This document shows, piece by piece, positions 19,304-31,191 of a stretch of 64,000 nucleotides of DNA. The first letter of the stretch is position 1, and each line of letters begins with the position of its first letter. Location: the NCBI GenBank assembly GCA_024516155.1, contig JAJJXM010000036.1, positions 62,001 to 126,000 of the forward strand. The letters are read 5' to 3'. Source of the stretch: Pyronema omphalodes (lineage: Eukaryota > Ascomycota > Pezizomycetes > Pezizales > Pyronemataceae). The notes under the pieces are model-generated. The model was not told the origin of the DNA and did no database searches. It worked only from the letters and a program-made list of their open reading frames with translations. Position numbers and translations under genes: made by a program.

Positions 19304-21285
19304 TTTATTTATTTATTTATTTATTAACTCATACACGCATCCAACCGTAAGGTTATGGCGGAATCTACAGTAAATACAAAATTAAGAAACCCGGGTGTCA
19401 GGCCAGGCTCTCACTGGGTATGCCCCAGAGCTTGTCGTTAGGGTGTGGGGTTGTAGACCCCCAAGTCTCGTTGTGCTTTTGTTCGTCAAGCGTCGTCTGT
19501 TCCAGGAGCCCTGTTCGCTCAGAGGCCACCTCGCCGGGTCGTTCCCCCATTCCCTCCACCCTTCCCCTCCCATTTTTAACCATTTTTCCGCCTTTATTTC
19601 CCCCACAAAGCAAAAACAAAACCAAAGCAAAGTTAAACCGCCGCCGGGCCACCTACGCCCCCACTCTCCTCCCCTCTCTCAACTCCTCCGCCGGTGTCTC
19701 CTGACTCTTTGCCCTTTGAGACACCCGGGCCCGCCCTGCCCCTCTTCTCCTCCCCTCTCTCCCCTTCTCCTTCCTTCTTCCTCAGCCTCCTCGCTGCTCC
19801 CCCTCGCCTCTCTCCCCTTCTTGTCGGTGGTGTTGTCAGTCCAAGATTGCCATTCCCAAGCACAATCTGGACGTTGATGCCTCCGCTCTTGACGACTTCT
19901 GCCCAAGTCTTCTTTGCAGAGGGTGTTGTCGTTCTGGGTTGGTGGGTGTTCTTTCCCCGTCCACCATTCTTTGTTGTAGGGGTCTTGCTGGGTGGCGCTG
20001 CCGTAGGTGTCGTCTCCTTCGCTTTCTGCTTCTTCCTCTGTGCAGCCTTCGCCTCCACAGTCTTCCATCCGTTCGTCTCAGCAGGGGCAGTGCTTGGGGC
20101 GTCGGGTAGAGGTGTGTCCTGAGCAGATGGACTGTCAGGGTGAGGTTCTGGTGTCGCATCGGTTGACGTGATCGCGAGGAGAGGTAGGGGGGACATAGGC
20201 TTGAGGGCATCAAGCTTGTCCTGGGCGGCGGTAGTCGCATGTTTTGAGTGCATCAGGCTTCGCACCGGTGATGCCGCTCTCGGTTTGTGGTTCACCGGTC
20301 TTCTGTTTGTCGGTGAGGTGGGTTCGGTGTTCTGGTCGCTTCCCCTTCGCTTTCTCTTGCCAGGAGGGTTGCGAACAGCGTCCAGGACATCCTGAATGTC
20401 ATGTTGGACGACGGACAGTTGCATAGTCATCTCTTCCATCGCTGAGGAAGAGGCCGTGAGGTTCGGTGAGGGGGGCGCCGAAATGACTTGTTGCTGTTCG
20501 TCGATTTTCTTCGTCAGGGCGTCCACAGCAGCCTTGAGGGCTGCTGTTTCTGCCTGTGTAGAGTCGTAGGCTGCGCGCAGCTTCGTGTTTTCGCCGGTCA
20601 GAATGTTGAATTTCGTCATCAAGACGTCGAATCTGAGGCGCATCTCATCGCTGTTGTTGCGTATGGTGTCATCGAGGGTATTGAAGCGACGCTGTGTGTC
20701 CTGGTGGATCTGTTGTATCCCCAGGAAGCTGGCTCCAGTGAGTTCGGCGTAGTTGTCTTCAAACAGTTGTTCTAGGGTGACATAGTTGTCGTCAACTGCG
20801 ACTGCCTTATTAATTGCAGATACCATCATGCGACGGTAGTTACTGAACCGGCTGTGTTCAGTTGTCGCCTGTTGCTGCTTTGTTGAAGCCGAAGGAACTG
20901 GTGATCCTGCTAAGACCACGCTCTGGAAGGGCTTTCCAGCGAAGTTTCCATCAACTTCATCAACTTTTCCATCTCTTCCATCGAAAGTAGGATTAGATCC
21001 ATCATGAGGAAGGTCGGCTAGAACATTGTACGCGTTTTCGGACCGTTTCGATCGTCGTGCGTTGTTCTGTCGTTGTTTTGGCGACATTTCGTGAGGTGGG
21101 GTAAGCCAAAACTCGTGAAAACTCTGATTTTGCGACAAAAGTCAACAAAAACAACGTAGGATTCCCTGAAAATTCAGAGAATAACGTAACAGAGTGCTGC
21201 GAATCCGAATCCGATGAGAAAACCGGGGGTTTCGGTGCTCGTTGTTGAGAATGCAGGGGGGGGGTCGCCGTTGCCGTGTGGTGTG
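19304..21285 (-). mobile_element. N5: full-length NAL element, chimera part 3
   Basis: Complete minus-strand NAL, from its 5' block ending at about 21285 (ACACCACACGGCAACGG, C-run, on its own strand) to a TAAA tail at about 19304-19325. It forms the 5' end of the three-part chimera bounded by the 14-bp duplication at 17745-17758 and 21286-21299. Confidence 0.85.
19633..21087 (-). CDS. NAL protein (N5 copy)
   Basis: 484 residues from ATG 21087 (MSPKQRQNN). Same architecture as N3: basic N-terminus, coiled coil with ETAALKAAVDALTKKIDEQ, proline-rich linker, Lys-rich patch (EAKAAQRKKQKAKE), TWAEVVKSGG and a charged C-terminus. No stop in frame. It differs from N3 at many scattered positions in residues about 80-170, so NAL copies are not all recent duplicates of one another. 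Function unknown. Confidence 0.72.
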   Translation of the reverse strand: MSPKQRQNNARRSKRSENAYNVLADLPHDGSNPTFDGRDGKVDEVDGNFAGKPFQSVVLAGSPVPSASTKQQQATTEHSRFSNYRRMMVSAINKAVAVDDNYVTLEQLFEDNYAELTGASFLGIQQIHQDTQRRFNTLDDTIRNNSDEMRLRFDVLMTKFNILTGENTKLRAAYDSTQAETAALKAAVDALTKKIDEQQQVISAPPSPNLTASSSAMEEMTMQLSVVQHDIQDVLDAVRNPPGKRKRRGSDQNTEPTSPTNRRPVNHKPRAASPVRSLMHSKHATTAAQDKLDALKPMSPLPLLAITSTDATPEPHPDSPSAQDTPLPDAPSTAPAETNGWKTVEAKAAQRKKQKAKETTPTAAPPSKTPTTKNGGRGKNTHQPRTTTPSAKKTWAEVVKSGGINVQIVLGNGNLGLTTPPTRRGERRGGAARRLRKKEGEGERGEEKRGRAGPGVSKGKESGDTGGGVERGEESGGVGGPAAV

Positions 21286-21299
21286 CCGGTCCCAACATG
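21286..21299 (+). repeat. Right target-site duplication of the triple LINE chimera
   Basis: CCGGTCCCAACATG, partner of 17745-17758. LINE-B ORF2 resumes immediately after it with ATAACGTTCGCATGCC, as in uninterrupted copy B2. Confidence 0.85.
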
Positions 21300-22155
21300 A
21301 TAACGTTCGCATGCCTAAGGAGAGCCTACGATGCAATTCCCCAAGGTGTTCGATGCGCTGTATGCAAGGCTAGGTGTCAAAGGATACCACCCAAGGTGCT
21401 GGCGTGAAGCAACGACGGTGGTTATCCCGAAACCGAATAAACCTGACTACAGCGCAGTTAAGGCCTATCGACCCATCGCGTTGCTGAACTGCATGGGAAA
21501 AATCTTGGAAAAATTTATGGCGACCCGGCTCAGCCTTATGGCGGAGTCACACAACATCTTACATGCAGACCAGATATGCGGGCGCCCCAAACGCTCGGCT
21601 ATCGAGGCTGCAATGGCCCTAACGCACGAGGTCGAAGCGAATGCGGGGCGCAGCATGGTGACCTCCGCGCTATTTTTAGATGTGCGAGGAGCCTTCGACA
21701 ATGTCTCCTCCGCGTGCCTCCTCACAACAATGCGTACACTGGGCTGCCCAACCGCAGTTGTCTCCTGGTGTTCGACTTTCCTAAGCGACAGAACAACAGC
21801 CCTATCATTCGACGGACGAACAGACATACAGCGACCCATTAGGACGGGCATCCCCCAAGGTTCCCCGGCGTCCCCCATCGTCTTCCTCATCTACCTGCGC
21901 CCTCTATTCGACAAACTACAAACGACTCACCCCACGTTATGGACCCCGAGCTACATGGACGACGTAGCTCTCGTTGCGCACGGGCGTACCAGAGAAGAGA
22001 ATGCCCGCGAACTGGAAGTCGCGGCTCGCACCGCCTTCGAATGGTCCCGAACAAACGCCGTAGCATTCGACGGTTCGAAATCGTAGCTGCTGCACTTTCA
22101 CCGCTCCCGCACAGACACACTCACCGACGCCACAAACGTACGCTTGCCAAATGGA
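21300..22155 (+). pseudogene. B1 fragment 3: LINE-B ORF2 RT domain
   Basis: It covers the RT core: YRPIALLNCMGK, FLDVRGAFDNVSS, TGIPQGSPASP and the YMDD box (SYMDDVALVAHG). Near 21335 an extra T (GATGCAATTCCC) puts the RT in a different frame from the upstream endonuclease. B2 has the same extra base, so it was inherited from a common source. A TAG at about 22084 follows GSKS. Insertion of A2 cuts the copy at 22155; the 14-bp duplication is 22142-22155. Confidence 0.8.
22142..22155 (+). repeat. Left target-site duplication of LINE copy A2
   Basis: GCTTGCCAAATGGA, repeated at 29733-29746. LINE-B ORF2 is read continuously across the pair when A2 is removed. Confidence 0.9.
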
Positions 22156-22448
22156 GAACAACGACCCAGCAAAGAGCGACCCCCCCCCTGCCTTTTCAAC
22201 AACCACGCCGAAAGCGCAAGATTTTATCGCGGATTATTGTTCGGCAGCCCCGAATTACCTGTTCGCAGCATTTCCAGATCAGGCCCTCTCTTTTTCGTTG
22301 AGTTTTCAACGAAAAAGAGTTTTCGGGCCCCTGAGAAAAGCCCCGCGAACCGGTTCCATCAACACCACCCTCCACCCACATCAACAACCATCATTTCAAT
22401 CGCGGATTCCGTGTCGCTACCGCAGAAACAACTTATTCCGAACTTCCG

Positions 22449-22883
22449 ATGCCCACCCGATCCTCCGCTGTTGAGAAACAGCCCCTCCCCCCCGACAAAG
22501 CGCCCCCTCGAGCGCTCGCGAAAGAAAAACGCGCTAACGCAGAGCCGCACGAGTCCGACGCGTCCCACGTTGAGATGTACGTAGACACGTGCTCTGACGT
22601 CAGCGAGGATTCCAGCGACTACGACGCGTCCCCCCGAGACAGCTCCCCAACGCCAACTTCTTGCAACCCCACCAACGCCCCACCCAAAACACCCCACAAC
22701 AAAAAACCCCTCCCCGAAAACTCCGACACCCCCGATCAACTGAGCAACAATGACCCTAAATACTCCATCCAACAAACCACCGGAAAACAGAAAAAACGCC
22801 CCGCCGCCTCCACTGCCCATACTATCACCCATATCGCCGAAGACTCCACCCCCGTTCCTGCACTAGTCAAACGACTCCACCCC
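22449..22883 (+). pseudogene. A2 ORF1, N-terminal part
   Basis: It starts MPTRSSAVEKQPLPPDKA at 22449 and follows A1 ORF1 closely through the acidic DVSEDSSDYDAS and Lys/Pro-rich segments. It is cut at 22883 by C1 (13-bp duplication ACGACTCCACCCC at 22871-22883 and 24092-24104) and continues at 24105. Confidence 0.85.
22871..22883 (+). repeat. Left target-site duplication of LINE fragment C1
   Basis: ACGACTCCACCCC, repeated at 24092-24104. ORF1 of A2 continues in register after the second copy. Confidence 0.9.
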
Positions 22884-24091
22884 GTTTGTTTGTTCTCTCA
22901 TTACTTGTTTGCAACCCGAAGGTTATGACAAGGGACAGATAAATACAAAAGAGAAGCAGAAAGAAATGTAAAAGCAAAAACCTCGTCTCCACCTCTACCA
23001 GTCTCCTCCTCTTGATCGTTGTGGTTGTGGGGTCTGTCCCCACTGTATACTTCGGGGGTTTCTTGTCCAAGCGCGTCTGATGTTCCAAGTGCCCTGCTTG
23101 CACAGAGGCCGCCTCGCCGGGCTCCTCCCTTTCCTCCTCCCTTCCCCTTCCCATGTTTAGCCATTTTACCGCCTTTGTTTCCTCCGCGTACAAAAGAAAA
23201 AGAAAAAGAAAAGGAAAAACTCCCGCCGCCCTCCTCTGCTCCTTCCCCGTGCCCCTCTCTCTCCCTTCGCAGCGCCTCGCACTCCTCCCGCCCTTCGAAC
23301 ATAAGAAAAACATCGTCGCACCCAAACAAAGGAAAGTACACAAGAAACTCGTCTGCCCTTCCTCGCCTTCCGTCCCCTTCATCTCCCTTCCTGTGCACCA
23401 TTCCACCCTCCGTTCCCTTCTCATCCGTCGCACCGTAAAACAACTCCAACCCGTAAGACAAACAATTGAAAGACAAAGAAAAGAAAAACAACAGAAAACA
23501 AGAAGAAAGCAAGACTCAAAACACCCGAACCCCAAGCAGACCCAAGCAACGACCCCAGCCCGATCCCGTCACCGCGTGCCCGTTCCCTTTCTCTCCGCCT
23601 ATCCCTCTTCTACCTTCCCCTTTTACTTGTCCCCTTTTTTTTTTTTTTTTACAAAACAGAAGTCCTAAGTAAGAAAGCACTGCAAAATCAGCGCGCGCGG
23701 AAGTTCCTAAGGTACTGTGGTCAGTGTAGTCAGCGGTAGGGGTCTATCCCCTTCTGCGAGGCTTCTCTAGCCGGGAGTGTGCCCAAGTCGAGGTAGCAAC
23801 CTTGGTTGCAGAGATAAATGTGGAAAGAGCCTTGGTGCCGGAGGGGGTGTCCAGAATGGTGTTTAGGTTGATCCGGGAGTGTTGTCTGAGTTTGAGGTCC
23901 TTCCTGAGTGTGGAGCGAGCGGCCTGGAATTCGGGGCAGCTCAGGAGGAGGTGTCGAGGCGTCTGCGGTGGGTGGATTGGGCAGCTGCAGCTGCGGGAGG
24001 GGTATGCGTCGGATGGAGGGTGGGCCAAGCAGTTGAGGAAGTACCCGTGGCCGGTGCGAAGACCCAGGATTGCAGTTGATATCCAGCGGGG
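22884..24091 (-). mobile_element. C1: 5'-truncated LINE-C with tail type 3
   Basis: A 1208-bp minus-strand fragment: the end of ORF2, a 3' UTR of about 860 nt, and a (CAAA)n terminus at 22884. The UTR has a pyrimidine/purine-biased stretch. Near the tail it shares GGCGG and AAACATGGGAAGGGG elements with other LINE tails, and ends in the hairpin AACC-TTCG-GGTT. The 13-bp duplications show a clean insertion of a 5'-truncated copy, the usual LINE outcome. Confidence 0.9.
23744..24091 (-). pseudogene. LINE-C ORF2 C-terminal fragment (C1)
   Basis: The fragment begins within ISTAILGLRTGHGYFLNCLAHPP and carries the C-terminal Cys/His motif (CSCPIHPPQTPRHLLLSCPEF). It ends at the ORF2 stop (RRRG, 23744). 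It is diverged from LINE-A and LINE-B ends (for example TWAHSRLEK), supporting a separate lineage that uses tail type 3. Truncated, so no product. Confidence 0.85.
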
Positions 24092-24104
24092 ACGACTCCA
24101 CCCC
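24092..24104 (+). repeat. Right target-site duplication of LINE fragment C1
   Basis: ACGACTCCACCCC, partner of 22871-22883. Confidence 0.9.
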
Positions 24105-24949
24105 GACACCGCTCCGATTAACGCCACACCTCCCAGCAACGCCGACCTCGCTCAATCCATCGACGTCCTCCACCACAATCTTGCCACCACCGCGGACATG
24201 TTTCGTCACGCCGGCCAGACAACGAACGACAGAATCAACAAAGCGTTCAAGACAATCAACAAGAACCAGTCCCTCCTCCAATCCATCTACGACGCCGTCC
24301 AACTCCTCGCCCCGTCCCTCCTACCGAAAGGAACAGCTACCGCCGTGTCCCCCACCCCCGTGAGGACACCGCCGAGGGTATGCAAAAATTGCAGCAAGAA
24401 ATCGAGACGAACCACAAAGTACGCCTGACACAACCCCCAAGGTACATCTCTCACCCGGACAAGCGTGTTGGTAAGACCGCCTCCAGTGTGATGATCGCAC
24501 TGAAGTCCAGCGAGGAATACAACCTCCTCAAGAGAACAAAGGTGACAGTATTATTCGAACAACGCAAGGTGACAGAATTCTTTACCGCCCGTTCCATTGA
24601 CCAATGCCGCAGGTGCCAGAAATTTGGACATCATCACGCAATCTGCCCAGCTGACAATGGCCCCGCTTGCGCGATATGCGCCGCCCCCCACCCCACCGAA
24701 TATCACCAATTCGGCCAGTGTCCCACAATCCAGGGCCGCAAATGTCAACACACCCTCTACAAGTGTGCCAATTGTGTCGCCGCTGGCCTCACAGACGTCC
24801 ACCACGCCGCATACAGCACCCGCTGCCCCGTCAAAGTGAACGTCGTCAGGGAAGCCTGGCAGAAGACTCGCCCGGAGACAACACCCCTAGACGCCATCCC
24901 CGCCGAAATAAACCCCATCGCCGACACCACCATGACCACAGATGAATAG
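24105..24949 (+). pseudogene. A2 ORF1, remainder with internal deletion
   Basis: It continues ORF1 to SPTPV at about 24361, then jumps to the EDTAEGMQKLQQE segment in another frame. About 640 nt present in A1 (roughly 6405 to 5765) are missing. The 3' part is open and carries KRVGKTASSVMIAL and the Cys/His knuckles (one Cys-to-Phe change: EYHQFGQC). The stop TAG at 24947-24949 overlaps the ORF2 ATG at 24942. The deletion removes the WYKLAVHGIP region, so no normal ORF1 protein can be made. Confidence 0.85.
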
Positions 24950-27900
24950 ATACGACTCATCAGCGGCGACCCTCCGCATCGTGTCACATAACACGAATCG
25001 CAGCGCCACCGCACTAACAACACTGCTGAACTCAGCAGGATCCAAAATAGACATATTGCTGGTACAAGAGATTAACGTTAAAGATCCCCGGTACGCAATC
25101 ACACATCCAGATTTCCTTTTGTTACTTCCCCCCCGCAGCCACCACAAAGTCAATCGCACTGCTGCATATATCTCTCGCCTCAACCCACATGTTCGAGTCA
25201 CACCAAGACCGGACGTCAGCGGAGATCCTGACCTCCAGGTACTCGAGGTCAGCACCACACTCATTCCCTCCTTTTACCTCTTAATTATCTATAATGAAAA
25301 AGACCCCCAAACAGAATTATATACCGTCCCCCGCTCCCTTACCCCCCTCACTCTCCCCCACCGTTGCGTGATCACAGGGGACCTCAATGCCCATCACCCT
25401 CTGTGGAACTCCCTCGCACGCAGACCAGCGAGAGCAGACGTGCTGGTGGAACTGATGGAAGACCATCACTGGCAACTGGTAAACGTCCCGGACGTTCCTA
25501 CTTACCACTATCGAGACGGATCGGGCTCTTCGGTCCTCGACCTGACTCTGGCAGCCCCGGCGATGGCAAGGGAAATTTCTTCTTGGGCTATTGACGACGG
25601 CATTGCCACGGGATCGGACCACGAGGTGATCCGCTTCCAAATCAACTCCTTACACCCAGACCACCACAACACCGCCGGCGACACTACACGACTAAACTGG
25701 CGCAAGACGGACTGGGAGACCTTCACCGAAGAATTGCAACGTCTCACCGAAGCTTCCTACCCCCGGTGGTCCCACCTCCGAGCCAACCCCTCCGCCGAGA
25801 ACCTTGACGAATGGGCTGCCCTCCTTCGCGACTCTATCCAAACCGCCGCCGCGATATCAACACCTACCCTCGCCCCAACCCCGCGGTCGAAGAGATGGTG
25901 GACGGAGGAGGTACGCCTGACACGTAAAGACATGACCCGGGCCAGGAGGAGATGGAAACAGACCCGCCTTCCCCAACACCTCGCCGAATACAAACAGTCT
26001 CGAAACGCCCACTACAGGAAAGTCCGACATGCAAAGGACTCCATGTGGAAGGAATACTTAGCCGCGGTGGAAGGACCAGACATATGGGCGGCCTTCCGAT
26101 ATACAAACCCGCGCCGCGCTCAATTGACACCACCGATCAAGACACAGGTAAGAGGAATGGAGAAGGTATGCGTCGACTTCGACAGTAAGGTAGAGGCCTT
26201 TCAAGCGTTATTCCCTCCCCCCCCCAGCTGCCCCCCCCACACGCACCTCACGACCCAACCCCCAACTCCCCTGGAAAACATTCACCCCCGAAGAAATTCG
26301 TACCGCTATCACAACATCCTCCCCCAAGAAGCCCCCCGGCCCGGACTCCATCACGTTCGCGTGCCTTAGGAAGGCGTACGATGCAGTCCCCAAAGTTTTC
26401 AACGCCCTGTACTCAACCTTAGGAACGAAAGGATATCATCCGCGGAGCTGGCGAGAGGCCACGACGGTGGTGATACCTAAACCAAACAAACCGGACTATA
26501 GCGCCATAAAGGCATACCGCCCGATCGCCTTACTCAACTGTTTGGGCAAGGTGTTAGAAAAACTCATGGCGACCCGGCTCAGCCTTATGGCGGAGTCGCA
26601 CGACATCCTGCGTAAGGACCAGATTGGCGGGCGCCCAAAACGCTCGGCAATTGACGCCGCGATGGCACTGACGCATGAGGTAGAAGTTAACGCGGGAAAT
26701 CGCTTCGTGACGTCTGCCCTAGTTTTAGACGTACGAGGAGCTTTTGATAACGTCTCCTCCGCCAGATTACTGGCAACTATGCACTCACTCGGCTGCCCAC
26801 AGGAGGTAATATCGTGGTGTTCCTCATTCTTAAGTGACCGCACAACCGCCCTATCATTTGACGGCAGAACAGATTCACAGCGACCAATTCAAACCGGCAT
26901 TCCCCAGGGATCCCCCGCGTCGCCAATACTCTTCCTCATATACCTTCGCCCCCTCTTTGACGCCTTACAATCCGAACACCCGACCCTGTGGACCCCTAGC
27001 TATATAGACGACGTTGCCTTGGTGGCCCATGGACGAACGAGAGAACAAAATGCGCGCGCCCTGGAAGCAGCCGCTCGCACCGCATTCAACTGGGCGCAGA
27101 CAAACGCGGTAGCATTCGACGATTCCAAATCGGAGATGCTGCACTTCCATAAGTCGCGAATCGATGAACACAGCGAAGCAACAAACGTGCGCTTACCTAA
27201 CGGCACCATAGTCACCCCTGGGACTCAAGGAGGCAGCAAGGACGTGGTCCGGTGGATTGGCATACATTTTGATCGCAAACTTTCCTTCTCCCAACATGTA
27301 AAAATAAGACTGACGGCCGCCGCTAGGTCCCTCAACGCCCTCCGAAGTTTGGTCCGTCACGAAACAGGTCTGTCCCCCTCAGCGACCCGTACACTTTATC
27401 AAGCGTGTGTAACCTCTAGGTCGGATTTTGGCTCTGAGATCTGGTGGAATGGACAAAAAGGACTGGCCAGCACACTACAAACGCAGCAAAACTCCGCCCT
27501 ACGCCGCATACTAAACGCATTCACATCGACCCCCATAGTGGCCCTACACAACGAAGCCGCCATACCCCCCGTCGCAGTTCGCCTTCAACGCCGCAGCCGC
27601 AAATACGTTCTCCGCCTACTCTCCCTCCCCCCTTCCCACCCCGTAGTTAGACGCTGCCCTTCCTCCTTCCCCGTGCCCAACCACTTCCCCGCCTCCATAT
27701 GTGACCCGTCCGAATATGACTACCCCTGGAACACCACCCAGAAAGCCCCCTCGCGCCTCGTTCGCATGCTCCGCTCCGTCGGTCAGTGGATATTACCAGA
27801 TGACGTAATCGAGGACACGGCACACCCAAATCCCACCCCGTGGATAAGCTCACCCCTACGAGTAAAGATATCCTCCCTCCCCAAACCCGAAGCCGCCGTC

Positions 27901-28944
27901 GAACACCTCTCGCTGATCCGCGACCTGAGTGACGACAAAACCAACATTATCGCCTATACAGACGGCTCCCAACTCGAAGGAAAAACAGGCGCCGGATACT
28001 GCATCACCTCAGGTTTCCCCCGTCAAGTCAACGAATCCATCCCCATGGGCACGACCACGGAAGTGTTCGACGCCGAGCTACGAGCAATTCACGACTGCCT
28101 CGAGATGTGCTACAAAATCATCTCCCACAACCACCTCCGACGCCGCCGGATACACGTCTTTACAGACAACCAGGCGGCCATCCTCCGCACCTCCCGCACA
28201 ACATATGGTCCGGGCCAAGAGCTCGCCCGCGCTATACACGACATTGCCTCCTCCCTCCGTTCCAAAGACACATCCGTCACCTTACATTGGGTCCCAGGAC
28301 ATACCGATATACCCGGAAACGACCAAGCCGACCTCCTCGCCAAAACTGCAACCACCCTAACTCCCCCCTCTTCGCTACCGGTCTCCCTGTCCTGGATACA
28401 CCGACAGATTCACGATCAATACATCCAAGACTGGATGACCTGGTACTCCTCCGCGCCGAAACTTAAAACATACGACGCCCCACACCGTCGACGCCTCGAC
28501 CATGCCTACACGGCCCTGCCACGCAAACTATCAACCGCAATCTTGGGATTGCGAACCGGACACGGTTATTTTTTGGACTGCCTTGCTCATCCCCCCACCG
28601 CCCAATACCCCTCCCGCTCGTGCTCATGCCCCCTTCACCCTCCGCAATCCCCCAAACATCTCATTCTCTCGTGCCCCTACTTCACTTCCCAACGGACCGA
28701 ACTGCGACGTACACTGAAAATCCCACGACGACGACACCTCACACTACCGACAATCTTACATACCACCGCCGGAACCAAAGCACTGTCCGCTATGATCTCA
28801 GAGACCAAGATAGCGACTGCGGAGTGGGCTCACGCAAGGTTAAGTAAACTCCCCGCTGAGGAGGACACATCTGCCACGCTGACAACAGACTGGGGGACGC
28901 TGCTGGACCTGACGGACGAGCACGCGGTTACCTCTAATAATTAA
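24942..28944 (+). pseudogene. A2 ORF2 with one frameshift
   Basis: Endonuclease, RT (YIDD box), RNase H and C-terminal Cys/His motif are all present and nearly identical to intact A1 ORF2. The frame starting at ATG 24942 is lost at a C-run around 26215-26226, where the protein would read FPPPP, and the rest (to the stop at 28944) is open in another frame. Apart from this slip only scattered substitutions are visible. It could not make full-length ORF2 as read. Confidence 0.88.
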
Positions 28945-29732
28945 ATAAAAAAAAAAAAAATAATAATAAAAAGAAGTAGGAGGAGGACGGAGGGAGGGAG
29001 AAGCGGGAGGCGAGAGCGGAGAGAGAGACGAGGGAGAGGGGAGATGGAGGAAGCGGACGATGACGAGGAGAGAGTGGAGACGGGAGACTGGGAGAGCGGA
29101 GGCGTGGTTGTTGTGGAAAATGGAGTATTGTGTTTTTTCTTTTTGAAACGGGAATGAAAGTGAGGCGAGGAGTCGAGGGAGAGGAGAGACGCGGTGGAGA
29201 CGGACGGGAGGAGCACGAATGAGGCGAGTACGAGATGGTGACGCGGAGAGAAGTGGACGGAGTGGGACGATGGATGGCTGGCGAGCCGAGAGGGAGGAGC
29301 GTGGTGAAGGGCGAGGGGAGGGACCTAGAGTAGGGTAGTGGCACAGGGGAGAGAGGTGCGATGGGGGGGCGTTGACCCGGGGGCGTTATATCTTCTTTTC
29401 TTTTCTTTTTGCTTGTTTGTTTTTGCTTTGTGGAGGAAATAAAGGTGGAAAAACGGTTAAAAAAGGGAGGGGAAGGGTGGAGGAAATGGGGGAACGACCC
29501 GGCGAGGTGGCCTCCGAGCGTACAGGGCTCCTGGAACAGACGACGCTTGACGAACAAAAGCACATCGAGACTTGGGGGTCTACAACCCCACACCCTAACG
29601 ACAAGCTCTGGGGCATACCCAGTGAGAGCTCGGCCTAACACCCGGGTTTCTTAATTCTGTATTTACTGTAGATTCCGCCATAACCTTACGGTTGGATGCG
29701 TGTATGAGTTAATAAATAAATAAATAAATAAA
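28945..29732 (+). other. A2 3' UTR, polypurine tract and tail type 1
   Basis: After the ORF2 stop come an A-rich/TAATAATAA run and about 400 nt of strongly purine-biased sequence (about 28975-29370). The conserved 3' block follows, with AAATAAAGG, GGCGGAAAAA-like box, AACC-TTAC-GGTT hairpin (about 29685) and TAAA repeats to 29732. Same organisation as A1 401-1186. Confidence 0.8.
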
Positions 29733-31191
29733 GCTTGCCAAATGGAACCATCATTGCCCCAGGGACGAAAGGAGGACGGACGGACGTGGTTCGGTGGATT
29801 GGGATATATTTTGACAGAAAACTCTCCTTCTCATATCATGTAAAAACGAGACTGACGGCCGCCGCTAGGTCCCTCAACGCCCTCCGAAGCCTTGTCCGTC
29901 ACGAAACAGGTTTGTCCCCGTCTGCGACGAGAACACTTTACATAGCGTGTGTGCTGTCTAGGTCCGACTTTGGTTCCGAGATCTGGTGGACGGGGCAAAA
30001 AAGCCTCGTCAATTTACTACAAACGCAACAAAACTCTGCCCTCCGCCGAATTCTGAACGCTTTCGCCTCGACGCCAATCTTAGCCCTACACAACGAAGCA
30101 GCTATCCCCCCGGTTTCAGTCCGCCTACACCACCGCACTCGCAAATACGTCCTCCCTCTCCTCTCTCTTCCCCCCAATCACCTCGTCGTCAGACGCTGCC
30201 CCTCATCCTTCCCCGTTCCCGATCACTTCCACTCCTCCATCTTCAGCCCATACGAATATGACTATCGATGGCAGTCACCAGGCATGGCCCCCTCCCGTCT
30301 CGTCACTATGCTCCGCTCCGTCAGCAAGTGGGTGCTACCTGACGACATCATCGAAAACACATCGCAACCCAATCCCGCCCCATGGGAGCGCCCCCGCCTC
30401 AAGATCAACATCACCTCCCTCCCCAAGCCAGAGGCGGCTACAGCACACACGACATTGCTCCACACCCTCCGCACAGACCCCCGCAACATTATCGCATACA
30501 CTGACGGTTCACAACTAAACGGAAGAACCGGAGCGGGATATTGCATCACCGACGGTCTACCTCGCCGAGTGGAAGAACTCATCCCAATGGGCGATACAAC
30601 CGAAGTATTTGACGCTGAGCTTAGAGCGATACACGACTGCCTTACGACCTGCCTAAAAACCATCACCCTCAACAGACACACCCGCCGCAAAATACAGATA
30701 TTTACAGACAATCAGGCAGCCATCCTCCGCGCCTCCCGCTCCTCCTACGGTCCCGGCCAAGAACTGGCCCTCTCGATCCTTACGACGGTGTCCGCTCTTC
30801 GCCGATCCGGATCGTCCGTCACTCTACATTGGGTCCCCGGCCACACAGACATCCCCGGGAACGACACAGCCGATCTCCTGGCAAAAGCAGCTACCTCCCT
30901 TAATCCCACCGTGCCTCCCCGGATTTCCCTCTCCTGGGTTAGACGCCAGGTACGAGAGCAATATGTTACCGACTGGGTAAACTGGTACTCTTCATCACCG
31001 AAGCCCAAGACGTACGACGCCCCCCACCGCAAAAGACTGGACAACGCATACACTACCGTCCCGCGAAAGATATTGACGGCCATACTGGGACTCCGCACAG
31101 GCCATGGCTACTTTTTGGACTGCCTAGCACACCCCCCCACCGCCAAATACCCCTCCCGCTCCTGTCACTGCCTACTACATCCCCCACAAAC
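29733..31191 (+). pseudogene. B1 fragment 4: LINE-B ORF2, RT end to RNase H
   Basis: It begins with the right 14-bp duplication GCTTGCCAAATGGA (29733-29746) and is then open to the G2 LTR at 31192. It carries the post-RT region, RNase H (IIAYTDGSQLNGRTG, FDAELRAIHDC, IFTDNQAAIL, WVPGHTDIPGND) and the start of the C-terminal Cys/His motif. This stretch has no internal stop, unlike the earlier fragments. It is cut by G2 (TSD CAAAC). Confidence 0.85.

Larger units (their letters stand above)
22156..29732 (+). mobile_element. A2: LINE-A copy with internal deletion and nested LINE-C
   Basis: It begins with the LINE 5' block (ACCCAGCAAAGAGCG, C-run, TGCCTTTTCAACAACCACG) and ends with tail type 1 at 29732. 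It contains LINE-C fragment C1 (22884-24091) in ORF1, and has lost about 640 nt of ORF1 near 24361 relative to A1. ORF2 is complete apart from one C-run frameshift. Sequence is close to A1. Exact 14-bp duplications at both ends show the insertion is complete. Confidence 0.9.

Noticed and set aside
22867..23535. Long antisense-looking ORF of about 222 codons
   Set aside because: It covers the 3' UTR and tail of LINE-C copy C1 with low-complexity composition, and no conserved counterpart frame is kept in C2.
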